Assembly (NCBI RefSeq): GCF_001854125.1
Contig: NZ_CP017715.1
Span: forward strand, 1,736,001 to 1,800,000
Reading direction: 5' to 3'
Source of the DNA: Marinobacter salinus
GTDB lineage: Bacteria; Pseudomonadota; Gammaproteobacteria; Pseudomonadales; Oleiphilaceae
Length of the DNA stretch: 64,000 nt
Shown in pieces: positions 9,895 through 18,612 of this stretch (positions are counted from its first letter, which is position 1; each line of letters begins with the position of its first letter). The notes under the pieces are model-generated. The model did no database searches. It was not told the DNA's origin and worked only from the letters and a program-made list of their open reading frames with translations. The position numbers were made by a program, and so were the translations under genes.

Positions 9895-10947
9895 ATGGCA
9901 TTTGTTCAACAGTCGTCACCCCATGCCCACAATGCCCGCCCCACCTCGCGGGTCATGCTCTGGGTGATTATTGCCGCTCTGCCGGGCCTGTTGGCCCAGA
10001 CCCTGTTCTTCGGCTGGGGCAATCTGATCAATGTCATTTGGTGCATAGCCGTGGCACTGGCTTCCGAAGCGGCCATTCTGGCGCTCCGGAACAAGCCGGT
10101 GGCATTCTTTCTCAAAGACAATACCGCTGCGGTAACCGGCCTCTTGCTGGGCCTGTCCCTGCCCCAGTTTTTACCTCTGTGGGTATCTGCCATTGCGGTT
10201 ATTTCTGCCATTGTCGTCGCCAAACAGCTGTACGGCGGCCTCGGCTCCAATCCGTTCAACCCTGCCATGGTCGGTTACGCCCTCGTGCTTATCTCCTTCC
10301 CGGTTGCCATGACCACCAACTGGGCCGAGCCTGCCATGCTCTGGAAAGGCGCTCCCGGTTTTGGTGAAACCCTGGGCACCATTATCTCCGCCAAGCAAAC
10401 CGCTGTGGACGGCTGGACGATGGCAACCCCCCTGGACGAGTACAAACACAAAATCGCAACACACACCGCCGAGGAAGTGCTCAGACACCCCACTTTTGGC
10501 ACTGGCGTTGCCCGGGGCTGGGAATGGGTTAATGCCGCATTCCTGGCCGGAGGGCTGTTGCTGGTAGTCCTTCGGATCATCACCTGGCATATCCCGGTTG
10601 CTTTCCTGGCCGGGCTAACCATCATGAGCCTGGCTTTCGGTAATAACGCAGATCAGTATGCCCCGGTAACGCTTCATCTCCTGGCCGGAGGCACCATGCT
10701 CGGGGCCTTCTTCATTGCGACGGATCCGGTTTCTGCTGCTACCAGCCATCAGGGCAAACTGATCTATGGGGCGGGCATCGGAATTCTCATTTACCTGATT
10801 CGAACCTGGGGCAACTACCCCGATGCCGTGGCTTTCAGCGTTCTGTTGATGAACTTTGCGGTGCCATTCATCGACCATTACACACCACCAAGAACCTACG
10901 GGCATCACAAGCCCCGTCGGGGTCTGGCAAGCAGGGATCAGGGATAG
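9895..10947 (+). CDS. rnfD: Rnf electron transport complex subunit D
   Basis: Polytopic membrane subunit homologous to NqrB, with covalently bound FMN. At 350 residues it has the expected length, with about nine hydrophobic helices. The conserved segment [13 protein letters not shown] is present, and [11 protein letters not shown] carries the threonine context used for flavin attachment in the family. A soluble insert between helices (residues about 150-190, [12 protein letters not shown] and onward) is also typical. It lies 21 bases after rnfC and 3 bases before rnfG. Confidence 0.95.
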   Translation: MAFVQQSSPHAHNARPTSRVMLWVIIAALPGLLAQTLFFGWGNLINVIWCIAVALASEAAILALRNKPVAFFLKDNTAAVTGLLLGLSLPQFLPLWVSAIAVISAIVVAKQLYGGLGSNPFNPAMVGYALVLISFPVAMTTNWAEPAMLWKGAPGFGETLGTIISAKQTAVDGWTMATPLDEYKHKIATHTAEEVLRHPTFGTGVARGWEWVNAAFLAGGLLLVVLRIITWHIPVAFLAGLTIMSLAFGNNADQYAPVTLHLLAGGTMLGAFFIATDPVSAATSHQGKLIYGAGIGILIYLIRTWGNYPDAVAFSVLLMNFAVPFIDHYTPPRTYGHHKPRRGLASRDQG

Positions 10948-10950
10948 GAT

Positions 10951-11652
10951 ATGGCAGCACTTGGGCAGTCAATACGTCGCAGCGCCATTGGCCTTGGTCT
11001 GTTCGCTGTGATCACCGGAGGCACCATCGCCGTTACCCAAGCCTTCACCGAACAGCGAATCCAGGAACAGGCGGCCCGGGCCGAGGCCAAGGCATTGTTC
11101 GAGATCATTCCGGAAAGCATGCGTGACAATGACCTGCTAAAAGATACCGTTCAGCTCCCCGCCAGCGACCAACTGGCAACCAAAGGCCCATTGACTGTTT
11201 GGGTTGCCCGTCGGGGCAGTCAGCCGACCGGCATCATCATGCCCGTCATTGCGACCGACGGCTATTCCGGGAATATCAAGCTACTTGTCGGAGTAGACAT
11301 GGAAGGTACAATTCTGGGAGTGCGCGTCACCAGCCATAAGGAAACCCCTGGGCTCGGAGACCGCATTGAAACCAAAAAGTCTCCCTGGATCAGGAGCTTT
11401 GACGGGCGTTCACTGGGCGAGCCGCCCCATCGGGAGTGGAACGTCAAGAAAAACGGCGGAGACTTCGATGAGTTTACCGGCGCGACAATCACACCCAGGG
11501 CGGTGGTCAAAGCAGTAAAGAAGGCCCTGATCTATTTCCGCAAAAACCGGGAAGCGATCAGGGAACGTCTTAACGAAACGCCACAAATGAGGGACGGTGC
11601 CCTTTCTCCGGAATCCATTGCCGGTGAGTCAACCCGTTCGGAGCATTCATAA
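10951..11652 (+). CDS. rnfG: Rnf electron transport complex subunit G
   Basis: Single-span membrane protein whose periplasmic domain carries covalent FMN. It has an N-terminal helix (residues 9-30) and the flavinylation motif D-x-x-TGAT at about 173-179, in the context [13 protein letters not shown]. The block [12 protein letters not shown] is diagnostic of RnfG/NqrC. At 233 residues it is somewhat longer than E. coli RsxG because of a C-terminal tail. The apbE-type flavin transferase needed to modify it is not in this window. Confidence 0.95.
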   Translation: MAALGQSIRRSAIGLGLFAVITGGTIAVTQAFTEQRIQEQAARAEAKALFEIIPESMRDNDLLKDTVQLPASDQLATKGPLTVWVARRGSQPTGIIMPVIATDGYSGNIKLLVGVDMEGTILGVRVTSHKETPGLGDRIETKKSPWIRSFDGRSLGEPPHREWNVKKNGGDFDEFTGATITPRAVVKAVKKALIYFRKNREAIRERLNETPQMRDGALSPESIAGESTRSEHS

Positions 11653-11654
11653 TC

Positions 11655-12371
11655 ATGGCCACTAAAACTTCCAGAGAAATCATACGCGACGGGCTGTGGA
11701 CCAATAACCCGGCCCTGGTTCAGGTACTCGGACTTTGTCCTCTGCTCGCCGTGACCAGCACTGTTGTCAATGCTGTTGGCCTTGGCCTTGCGACAACGAT
11801 GGTTCTTATGGGGTCGAATCTCGCCGTGTCGCTGATCCGGAACTTTGTCAGTGAGTCCGTCCGGCTGCCGGCTTTCGTGATGATCATCGCCTCCTTCGTA
11901 ACCTGTGCCGAATTATTGATGCAGGCGTTTACCTATGAGCTTTACCAGATTCTGGGCATTTTTATTCCGCTGATTGTGACTAACTGTGCCATCCTGGGTC
12001 GAGCCGATGCATTCGCTTCACGAAATGCCCCCGGCCCGGCGTTGCTGGATGGTGCGATGATGGGACTGGGCTTCCTGTCGGTACTCATTGTGCTCGGCGG
12101 CATGCGTGAGCTTTTTGGTCAGGGTACCCTGTTTGTGGACATGAACCTGTTACTTGGCCCCATGGCTGCTGACTGGGTGTTACGCCCGTTCGAGAACTAT
12201 CCCAACATGCTGTTCATGGTTCTGCCGCCCGGAGCTTTTATTGGGCTTGGGCTGCTCATCGCGCTCAAAAACCGTGTTGATCATCATCTGGCAGAGCGTC
12301 AAAAAGTCGAAGAGCCAATGCCCGTTGCACCCGGAAACAAGCGGGTGCGTGTCACTGGCAATGTTTCCTGA
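11655..12371 (+). CDS. rnfE: Rnf electron transport complex subunit E
   Basis: Membrane subunit homologous to RnfA and NqrD, forming the membrane core with it. It begins with a short cytosolic segment, then [19 protein letters not shown] and [17 protein letters not shown], the RnfE/NqrD signatures. Six hydrophobic helices fit the 238 residues. A short polar tail after the last helix carries no recognisable motif. It starts 2 bases after the rnfG stop. Confidence 0.95.
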   Translation: MATKTSREIIRDGLWTNNPALVQVLGLCPLLAVTSTVVNAVGLGLATTMVLMGSNLAVSLIRNFVSESVRLPAFVMIIASFVTCAELLMQAFTYELYQILGIFIPLIVTNCAILGRADAFASRNAPGPALLDGAMMGLGFLSVLIVLGGMRELFGQGTLFVDMNLLLGPMAADWVLRPFENYPNMLFMVLPPGAFIGLGLLIALKNRVDHHLAERQKVEEPMPVAPGNKRVRVTGNVS

Positions 12372-12399
12372 ACCGCAGGTAAGGTCGCTTTAGATACCG

Positions 12400-13038
12400 A
12401 TGAACAAGCAAAAACGCACTGAAATCTTTACCCGACTGCGGAACGCAAATCCGAACCCTGAAACCGAGCTGAATTACGCCTCACCGTTCGAGTTACTGAT
12501 TGCGGTCATTCTCTCGGCCCAGGCCACCGATGTGGGTGTCAACAAGGCCACAGACAAGCTCTTCCCTGTGGCCAATACGCCAGAAGCGATTCTGGCGCTG
12601 GGTGTGGACGGACTAAAGGAATACATCAAGACCATTGGCCTGTTTAGCAGCAAAGCCGAAAACGTAATCAAGACCTGTCGTATTCTCATTGAAAAACATG
12701 GCAGCCAGGTTCCTGAAAAGCGTGAAGAGCTTGAGTCACTGCCCGGTGTCGGACGAAAAACAGCTAATGTGGTTCTCAATACCGCGTTCGGGCACATGGC
12801 CATGGCGGTGGACACCCATATTTTCCGGGTCGCAAACCGTACCGGGATCGCGCCAGGGAAAAACGTTCTGGAAGTGGAGAAGCGCTTGATGCGTTTGGTC
12901 CCCAAGGAATTCCTGCTAGACGCTCACCACTGGTTGATACTCCACGGCCGTTACATTTGCACCGCGCGTAAACCGAAGTGCGGAGCCTGCCCCATTGAGG
13001 ACCTGTGTGAGTTCAGGGAAAAGCGGGATTACCTGTAA
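12400..13038 (+). CDS. nth: Endonuclease III
   Basis: Bifunctional DNA glycosylase/AP lyase that removes oxidised pyrimidines. The 212-residue protein has the helix-hairpin-helix LPGVGRKTANVV with the catalytic lysine, followed by the catalytic aspartate in MAVDTHIFRVANR. At the C-terminus is the 4Fe-4S cluster with spacing C-x6-C-x2-C-x5-C (CTARKPKCGACPIEDLC). Its place directly after rnfE repeats the rsx-nth order seen in Enterobacteria. It is followed by a strong terminator. Confidence 0.97.
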   Translation: MNKQKRTEIFTRLRNANPNPETELNYASPFELLIAVILSAQATDVGVNKATDKLFPVANTPEAILALGVDGLKEYIKTIGLFSSKAENVIKTCRILIEKHGSQVPEKREELESLPGVGRKTANVVLNTAFGHMAMAVDTHIFRVANRTGIAPGKNVLEVEKRLMRLVPKEFLLDAHHWLILHGRYICTARKPKCGACPIEDLCEFREKRDYL

Positions 13039-13072
13039 CCTGTCACAGTCCTTGGACAAAGCCCTGAGTCCA

Positions 13073-13106
13073 CAAAAAAGCCGACATCAGGTGTCGGCTT
13101 TTTTGT
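13073..13106. terminator. Bidirectional intrinsic terminator after nth
   Basis: AAAAAAGCCGACA and TGTCGGCTTTTTT form a near-perfect hairpin with A-tract and T-tract on either side. It can end both the plus-strand Rnf-nth transcript and the convergent minus-strand gene that ends at 13126. Confidence 0.9.
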
Positions 13107-13125
13107 GCTTATAGAGGAACTACGT

Positions 13126-13701
13126 TTATCGCTGCCCCAACATCTTCTCTTTAAGATCTTCCTGGGCCGGCTTGTCCGAGAGCCAGATACCGAACAAGGC
13201 CTTTTTAAACGCCAGGTCACCAACGGTATCCTTCAGTTCGCCATTCTTGAGCACTTTTACGCCTTCGCCTGGCAGGTACACCAGATCGAAGACATCGCCT
13301 TCGTTGATCTCTGCCTTGAAGACATCCATAAACCGATCAACATCAGCCTGAATTGCTGCCATGTCGCCGTCTGTAGAAGCTTCAAAACCTTCCAAAGTTG
13401 CTTCGCTCATACGATCACTGGTGATCATCCCGGAGATGATATGCAGGGTAATTGCCTGGGGCTCATCCGCATTGATCACCGCTTCTCCATCACCTACGGT
13501 GTCAGGCACATAGAGGCCGCCCACGTACAGGTCCATAAACCATTTTGAGCGGGTGCCAGCACCGTTAAGCTTGAGCTTGGTGTCCATGACGGAATAGGTG
13601 TCAGGTACATCAACGCCCTCCACAGTCATTGCGGAGGCCGGGGCAGCCAGAGCCGCCGTTATTATCAGAGAGGCAAAACAGGTTGAGAGAGCCTTCTTCA
13701 T
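13126..13701 (-). CDS. Exported chalcone-isomerase-fold protein
   Basis: The 191-residue product has a clear signal peptide (MKKALSTCFASLIITAALAAPASA) followed by a domain like the chalcone isomerase-like proteins of bacteria (GAGTRSKWFMDLYVGGLYV and the late FKKALFGIWLSDKPAQEDLK). Such bacterial proteins lack flavonoid chemistry and are thought to bind lipid-like ligands in the periplasm; their role is unproven. It is a single gene bounded by terminators on both sides. Confidence 0.82.
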   Translation of the reverse strand: MKKALSTCFASLIITAALAAPASAMTVEGVDVPDTYSVMDTKLKLNGAGTRSKWFMDLYVGGLYVPDTVGDGEAVINADEPQAITLHIISGMITSDRMSEATLEGFEASTDGDMAAIQADVDRFMDVFKAEINEGDVFDLVYLPGEGVKVLKNGELKDTVGDLAFKKALFGIWLSDKPAQEDLKEKMLGQR

Positions 13702-13850
13702 AGTCCTTTCCTTTTCGATCGTTATTATTGACGTGTTTCATTCGTGCACCGGGGTTCGACCACCTTATCCCACCCTGGTCCGGGCATTCTAACAACGACG
13801 AGGGAGGCCAGGTCGCAACCTGGTTCTCATTTGCAGAGATACTGAAACAG

Positions 13851-13880
13851 AAAAGCCGGTCAGGTTTCTGGCCGGCTTTT
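13851..13880. terminator. Intrinsic terminator after rpoS
   Basis: AAAAGCCGG and CCGGCTTTT flank a 12-base loop just beyond the rpoS stop. On the minus strand it ends the rpoS transcript. Confidence 0.85.
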
Positions 13881-13903
13881 CGATCGGAAAGATCAGAAGA
13901 ATA

Positions 13904-14890
13904 TCACTTGAACAGCAGGTTTCCGGACAAGCCTTCTTTTTCAAGAATTTCCCGCAGACGACGCAGGGCTTCTACCTGGATCTGACGGACACGCTCACGA
14001 GTGAGGCCAATCTCCTGCCCCACCTCCTCCAGCGTACTGACCGGATAGCCTCTCAGACCAAAGCGGCGGGATAACACTTCCTGCTGTTTGTCACTGAGCT
14101 GGTCAATCCACTTCTCGAGGCAGGAACACATGTTGTTATCCTGCAACAGGTCCGCAGGATCGGAGGCACCCTCGTCTGCGACTGTGTCGAGCAAGGACTT
14201 CTCACCGCCGGTACCGATCGGGGTATCCATCGAGGCAACCCGTTCATTGAGGCCAAGCATTCGCTTCACATCAGATACGGGCTTATCAACCATCCGTGCG
14301 ATCTCTTCGGCAGACGGCTCATGATCCAGCTTCTGCGTCAGCTCACGAGCTGCACGGAGGTAAAGGTTCAACTCCTTCACAACATGAATCGGCAGCCGGA
14401 TCGTCCGGGTCTGGTTCATGATGGCCCGCTCAATCGTTTGCCGGATCCACCAGGTGGCGTAGGTCGAAAAGCGGAATCCACGCTCGGGATCAAACTTCTC
14501 AACCGCGCGGATAAGGCCCAGGTTGCCCTCTTCGATCAGATCCAGCAGGGTCAGCCCCCGATTGACGTAGCGTCTCGCGATCTTGACCACCAGTCGAAGA
14601 TTGCTTTCAATCATTCGCTTTCGGCCAGAATCCTCGCCCTTGCGGGCCAGACGGGCGAAGTAAACCTCTTCTTCCGGTGTCAGAAGGGGTGAAAAACCAA
14701 TTTCGTTGAGATAAAGCTGAGTTGCATCCAGCTGTTTCTGGCTCGTGAAATAGCGCCCTTTCGACGGAATATCCTCTTCCATTTCATCGGCTGAATTCTT
14801 TTCAACCTTCTCTTCGGCCAGTAGTTGAGTCTCGGATTCTTCCACATCCTCGACCCGGTCAATAATGATTCCTTCCTGCTCTGCTGACAT
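13904..14890 (-). CDS. rpoS: RNA polymerase sigma factor RpoS
   Basis: Stationary-phase and general-stress sigma factor. The 328-residue product has region 1.2 ([20 protein letters not shown]), region 2 with the [19 protein letters not shown] core and -10-binding [19 protein letters not shown], region 3 and region 4.2 with [17 protein letters not shown]. The short acidic N-terminus and the TQLYL block separate it from RpoD and RpoH. I chose the ATG at 14890; an in-frame TTG lies 7 codons upstream. It is downstream of nlpD, as in most gammaproteobacteria, with a structured A-rich leader between them. Confidence 0.97.
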   Translation of the reverse strand: MSAEQEGIIIDRVEDVEESETQLLAEEKVEKNSADEMEEDIPSKGRYFTSQKQLDATQLYLNEIGFSPLLTPEEEVYFARLARKGEDSGRKRMIESNLRLVVKIARRYVNRGLTLLDLIEEGNLGLIRAVEKFDPERGFRFSTYATWWIRQTIERAIMNQTRTIRLPIHVVKELNLYLRAARELTQKLDHEPSAEEIARMVDKPVSDVKRMLGLNERVASMDTPIGTGGEKSLLDTVADEGASDPADLLQDNNMCSCLEKWIDQLSDKQQEVLSRRFGLRGYPVSTLEEVGQEIGLTRERVRQIQVEALRRLREILEKEGLSGNLLFK

Positions 14891-14907
14891 CTGTCTTGCC
14901 CCGCCTC

Positions 14908-14967
14908 TCAATAATCCTGGGTGTTTGTCCGATACTTCTTGTTATTGCGGACATTCTGCGTATTCAT
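14908..14967 (-). CDS. Possible 19-codon upstream reading frame in the rpoS leader
   Basis: An ATG-initiated frame of 19 codons ([11 protein letters not shown]...) ends at a TGA 18 bases before the rpoS ATG. A purine-rich run (GAAGAAAAAAGC) precedes it but is a weak ribosome site. It may be chance in an A-rich leader; it is listed because its stop position would allow coupling to rpoS. Confidence 0.2.
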   Translation of the reverse strand: MNTQNVRNNKKYRTNTQDY

Positions 14968-14998
14968 GCTTTTTTCTTCAGGACATTTGCTAGTTGGC

Positions 14999-15033
14999 CG
15001 GTTACTGTCGTAACCGTTTTTTTTTCTTTTTTT
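14999..15033. promoter_or_regulatory. Hairpin plus A/T tract in the nlpD-rpoS interval
   Basis: CGGTTAC-TGTC-GTAACCG is followed on the plus strand by T9-C-T7. On the plus strand this reads as an intrinsic terminator facing away from rpoS. On the minus strand, the rpoS sense, it is a 16-base A-rich tract leading into a hairpin about 110 bases before the rpoS start, similar in layout to an Hfq-binding leader. Confidence 0.6.
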
Positions 15034-15094
15034 ATGCGGTCTTTCTGTCAGTGCCGGTTTGTGAGGGGGTAACAGCATCCTGGCTGCTTCTTCG

Positions 15095-15988
15095 CTAGCG
15101 CGGCGGCAGATAATGGGCGGGATTAACCGGATTGCCATTTTTTCGAATTTCAAAATGCAATACGGGTCGTTCAGCGCCACTGCTACCGAGCTCTGCGATC
15201 ACCTGACCGGCTTTCACATCCTCCCCTTCCTGCACCAGAATCTTCCGGTTATGAGCATAAGCACTCAAATAGTGCTCATTATGATTTACGATAACCAGGT
15301 TTCCATACCCTAACAAACCGTTGCCGGCGTATACCACATTTCCACTGGCCGCCGCTCTCACAGCATCCCCGGCTTTCCCGGCAATATCAATACCTTTATT
15401 GACTTTTCCGGATGTTGAATATCCAGCAATTACGGTGCCAATGTGAGGCCAGCGCCAATTCACTCGTGCTACCGTTTGGGTCTTCGAAATGGCCGGCACC
15501 CCTTTGTCAGACCTATACGTAACTGCCGGCTTCGATGCCGATGACGGTGTCTGCACCGGCGGAACCGCACGGGACGCTGCGCGTCGGGGTGCGGTCGCAG
15601 TCCTGCCCGCGTCCTGATCCGGACGGGTAGCTACGGTCCCGCGAAGGTCCAGGCGAAGCACCTGTCCAGCTTTGAGGCTCCATGGGGGACCAATGCCGTT
15701 GGCGCTACCCAGTTCCCGGTAGTCACGCCCGTAACGCCACGCAATGCTGTACAGGGTCTCACCTGGCTGAACCACGTGGCGCCCCCAGTAAACTGGCGGA
15801 TTATAGAGGTCGTCCTGGTAGAGGGCGGAGGTATTACAGCCAGTCAGGAGCAGCCCGCCAAGCAGCACCACAAGCAGGCTACGCTTGATGCCAGAGGCTT
15901 TCAGGACACGTAATGAAGCGTGGGCACCGGAGGGGAACCGCGGGAAGGCCGGCCATGCGGCATGGATTAACCCACGCAAAAAGATCAC
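15095..15988 (-). CDS. nlpD: LysM/M23 lipoprotein, NlpD-like amidase activator
   Basis: Outer-membrane lipoprotein that activates the cell-separation amidase in NlpD homologues. It has a lipobox (LLLTGC, Cys about residue 51 of the longest frame), a LysM domain (VVQPGETLYSIAWRYGRDY), a Pro/Ala/Ser linker and a C-terminal M23 fold. The M23 metal ligands look incomplete: HFEIR is present without the usual HxH, which fits a non-catalytic activator. The longest frame starts at GTG 15988, but the signal peptide alone suggests a real start about 27 codons later, near GTG 15907. It lies upstream of rpoS, and an rpoS promoter inside it is expected from other species. Confidence 0.88.
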   Translation of the reverse strand: MIFLRGLIHAAWPAFPRFPSGAHASLRVLKASGIKRSLLVVLLGGLLLTGCNTSALYQDDLYNPPVYWGRHVVQPGETLYSIAWRYGRDYRELGSANGIGPPWSLKAGQVLRLDLRGTVATRPDQDAGRTATAPRRAASRAVPPVQTPSSASKPAVTYRSDKGVPAISKTQTVARVNWRWPHIGTVIAGYSTSGKVNKGIDIAGKAGDAVRAAASGNVVYAGNGLLGYGNLVIVNHNEHYLSAYAHNRKILVQEGEDVKAGQVIAELGSSGAERPVLHFEIRKNGNPVNPAHYLPPR

Positions 15989-16176
15989 AGGAATAAAAAA
16001 TACCTAGTTATAAAAAATCCGTCTAAAGCGCAGAGCATGCCAAAGCAGTTTCTAAGCTTTGAAAAGTAACTTCTTAATATATTGCATATTTTTCAGTGTA
16101 TTCCAAGTTACGCTCTGGCGACTTCTGTTACCTGCCGAAACACTTGGCTTGTGCGATAGGTAACACTTTCAACTAT

Positions 16177-17169
16177 TCACTGGCCAGGCGCGGACAGGGG
16201 GCGGCCCTGATGACGAGTACCAATCCACTCGACCAACAACACCACACAAAAACCAAACACTGCCATCAGAATTGCAGTCAGAATCTGGGGGTCCTGCCCG
16301 GTCAGGTCCGAAAACGTGAAAGGGGTGACGCTGATTTCATTCAGCGGGACCTGCTCACCGGAACTGTTTGTTCGCCAGCTCAGAACCTCTTTCCAGGGCC
16401 AGACCTTGTTAAGAGCCCCAACCATAAACCCCGTAAGAACCGCCAGCACGACATCATGAAAATGATGGAACGCCCAGGTAATCAGGCGAGCGATGGACAG
16501 CAGGCCAACCACACACCCAGCCATGAACAGGAGCAAAATGCTGATATCAATGCTCTTGATAGCCGCGAGTACCGGAGCATACATGCCAATGATTACGAGG
16601 ATGAAACTGCCTGAAATCCCAGGGAGAATCATGGCGCAGATTGCCAGGGCACCTGCGCCAAAAAAGGCTGCGCTGCCCGGCTCCAACTCATTGGCAGACA
16701 GCGTAGTGATCCACCATGCCAACACAGCACCGGCGAAAAGTGGCGCCACCAGCGAATAACGGTAATGCTTAACCTGACGACCGACATGCCAGACAGACGC
16801 CACGATGAGGCCGAAGAAAAAGCTCCAGATCAGGATAGGATGTTCCGCCAGCACATAACTGATTGCCGACGCCAGGGTAACAATACTGGTCAGGATACCG
16901 GCCAGCAGGCATACCAGGAAGGTACCGTCGATTGCTTGCCAGAATGCTCGCAGCCGCCGCCGGGCGAGATCACGGAAAATGGCGACTGGAACCTCATTGA
17001 TGGCCTCAAGCAAACGAAAATAGATGCCGGTAATAAAGGCTATGGTGCCACCGGATACGCCCGGAACAATATCGGCCGCACCCATCGCCATGCCGCGGAC
17101 AAAGACCGCCGCAGGATGATGTGGACGGGCATAGGTTATGCCCTGATGCACCCGATTCTCATCAGTCAT
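16177..17169 (-). CDS. DUF368 membrane protein, probable undecaprenyl-phosphate translocase
   Basis: Polytopic membrane protein of about 330 residues with the two DUF368 signatures GMAMGAADIVPGVSGGTIAFITGIY-like (N-terminal; seen here in pieces AADIVPGVSGGT and FITGIY) and LPGISGSFILVIIGMY. The family (PopT) has been shown in other bacteria to recycle undecaprenyl phosphate across the inner membrane for cell-wall and polysaccharide synthesis. The ATG shares one base with the pcm stop (TGATG), indicating coupled translation, and the same strand continues to nlpD and rpoS. Start: ATG 17169 is preferred over the TTG one codon earlier. Confidence 0.88.
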   Translation of the reverse strand: MTDENRVHQGITYARPHHPAAVFVRGMAMGAADIVPGVSGGTIAFITGIYFRLLEAINEVPVAIFRDLARRRLRAFWQAIDGTFLVCLLAGILTSIVTLASAISYVLAEHPILIWSFFFGLIVASVWHVGRQVKHYRYSLVAPLFAGAVLAWWITTLSANELEPGSAAFFGAGALAICAMILPGISGSFILVIIGMYAPVLAAIKSIDISILLLFMAGCVVGLLSIARLITWAFHHFHDVVLAVLTGFMVGALNKVWPWKEVLSWRTNSSGEQVPLNEISVTPFTFSDLTGQDPQILTAILMAVFGFCVVLLVEWIGTRHQGRPLSAPGQ

Positions 17170-17825
17170 CAACGGACCACTCCGCCCAGAAGGGGCACAA
17201 AACGCACCGGTTCCAGCTCCTTATGATCGAACCGGTCTCCCCTCCTCGTGACTTCCACGAGGATCTGGTTTTCCTCTCCGACAGGAGCAATCAGAACGCC
17301 ACCATCACGCAGCTGCGCCAGCAGCTCGGCAGGCACCTCTATGGGTGCTGCCGTCACGATGATTCCGTCGAAAGGGCCGCGATCGGGCCACCCCATACCG
17401 CCATCCGCATGCTTAAGCAGCACGTTTCGGGATTTGAGCTGGCGCAACCGGTCTCTGGCACGGTCCTGTAACGGCTTGATCCGCTCAACACTGTATATCT
17501 CATCAAACAGGCGCGACAGAATCGCAGTCTGATAACCGGACCCGGTACCGAGTTCCAGTACACGGGAGGGCGAGTGCGCGAGCATCAGTTCGGTCATTCG
17601 GGCAACAATATAGGGCTGGGACAGAGTCTGGCCATGTCCGATGGGCAGGGATGTCTCTTCATAAGCTCTATGGGAAAGGGCCTCGTCGAGAAAGATATGC
17701 CTGGGCACCTCTCCGATGATGTCCAGCACCCGGTCTGACTGGATTCCAGCATCCCGAAGACGCTGAACAAGGCGCATTCTTGTGCGTCTGGAAGTCATGC
17801 CAATGCCCTGAAGTTCGGCACTCAT
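17169..17825 (-). CDS. pcm: Protein-L-isoaspartate O-methyltransferase
   Basis: Repairs age-damaged proteins by methylating L-isoaspartyl residues with SAM. The 218-residue protein has the SAM motif I VLELGTGSGYQTAIL, the upstream substrate block SQPYIVARMTEL, and the later DGIIVTAAP. It overlaps surE by four bases upstream and the DUF368 gene by one base downstream. The surE-pcm-(nlpD)-rpoS cluster is conserved across gammaproteobacteria. Confidence 0.96.
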   Translation of the reverse strand: MSAELQGIGMTSRRTRMRLVQRLRDAGIQSDRVLDIIGEVPRHIFLDEALSHRAYEETSLPIGHGQTLSQPYIVARMTELMLAHSPSRVLELGTGSGYQTAILSRLFDEIYSVERIKPLQDRARDRLRQLKSRNVLLKHADGGMGWPDRGPFDGIIVTAAPIEVPAELLAQLRDGGVLIAPVGEENQILVEVTRRGDRFDHKELEPVRFVPLLGGVVR

Positions 17826-18592
17826 GCAACTCCCTCCCCGCTATCCGGCAAACTGCCCACCCATTCACGCAGAGACGAAAGAACGTCGTGGCGGGTCATG
17901 TCAATGTGGACAGGCGTTATAGATACGTAGCCTTCGCGCACCGCATGGAAGTCGGTTCCCGGACCCGCATCGCCACCCTCACCAGCGGCTCCAATCCAGT
18001 ATCGCTCCTTACCTCTCGGGCAGGTCATGGGCACAGCACCCTCCGCACGCTCGCGGTGACCAAGACGCGTGACACGGAAGCCTGCCAGTTCATCCCAGGG
18101 AACATCCGGTACGTTTACATTGAGTATGGAGCGGGGCCCAAGCACCAGAGGCCGTTCGCTCTCCAGGAGCACGCGAACAACGCGGGCTGCGGTTTCATAG
18201 TGGAAATGACCATCATTGACCAGGGATACCGCAATGGCTGGAAGACCTAGATGGCGACCCTCGGTCGCGGCAGCGACGGTTCCGGAATAAATGATATCGT
18301 CACCGAGATTGGCGTGCGTATTGATCCCGGAAACCACCCGGTCGAAAGGCTCTCTGAACAGTCCGTTAACAGCAAGATGCACACAGTCTGTTGGGGTACC
18401 GTCGATGGAGCGGAATCCGTTAGGGTGCTGCTCTACCGTCAGGGGACGATTCAACGTCAGGGAATTGCTGGCCCCGCTATGATCCCTATCCGGAGCAACC
18501 ACTTCCAGGTCCCCCAGCCCTTCAAGTCCTTCGTAAAGGGCTATCAACCCCGGCGAATGGACACCGTCATCATTGGACAACAGAATACGCAC
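17822..18592 (-). CDS. surE: 5'/3'-nucleotidase SurE
   Basis: Metal-dependent survival protein that dephosphorylates nucleoside monophosphates and short polyphosphates. The motif RILLSNDDGVHSPG carries the metal-binding Asp-Asp, followed by PDRDHSGASNSLTL and SGINTHANLGDDIIYSGTVAAA. I chose GTG 18592: it sits six bases after a GGAG site and starts directly at the conserved RILLSNDDG; an in-frame TTG eight codons upstream overlaps the truD stop. The protein is about 256 residues. Confidence 0.95.
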   Translation of the reverse strand: MRILLSNDDGVHSPGLIALYEGLEGLGDLEVVAPDRDHSGASNSLTLNRPLTVEQHPNGFRSIDGTPTDCVHLAVNGLFREPFDRVVSGINTHANLGDDIIYSGTVAAATEGRHLGLPAIAVSLVNDGHFHYETAARVVRVLLESERPLVLGPRSILNVNVPDVPWDELAGFRVTRLGHRERAEGAVPMTCPRGKERYWIGAAGEGGDAGPGTDFHAVREGYVSITPVHIDMTRHDVLSSLREWVGSLPDSGEGVA

Positions 18593-18612
18593 AGTGTTCT
18601 CCGCTAGCCTTG

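Noticed and set aside
16126..16165. TGTTACCT...AGGTAACA inverted repeat between the DUF368 gene and nlpD
   Set aside because: Only 8+8 bases around a 24-base loop; it could be chance and has no T-tract for a terminator.
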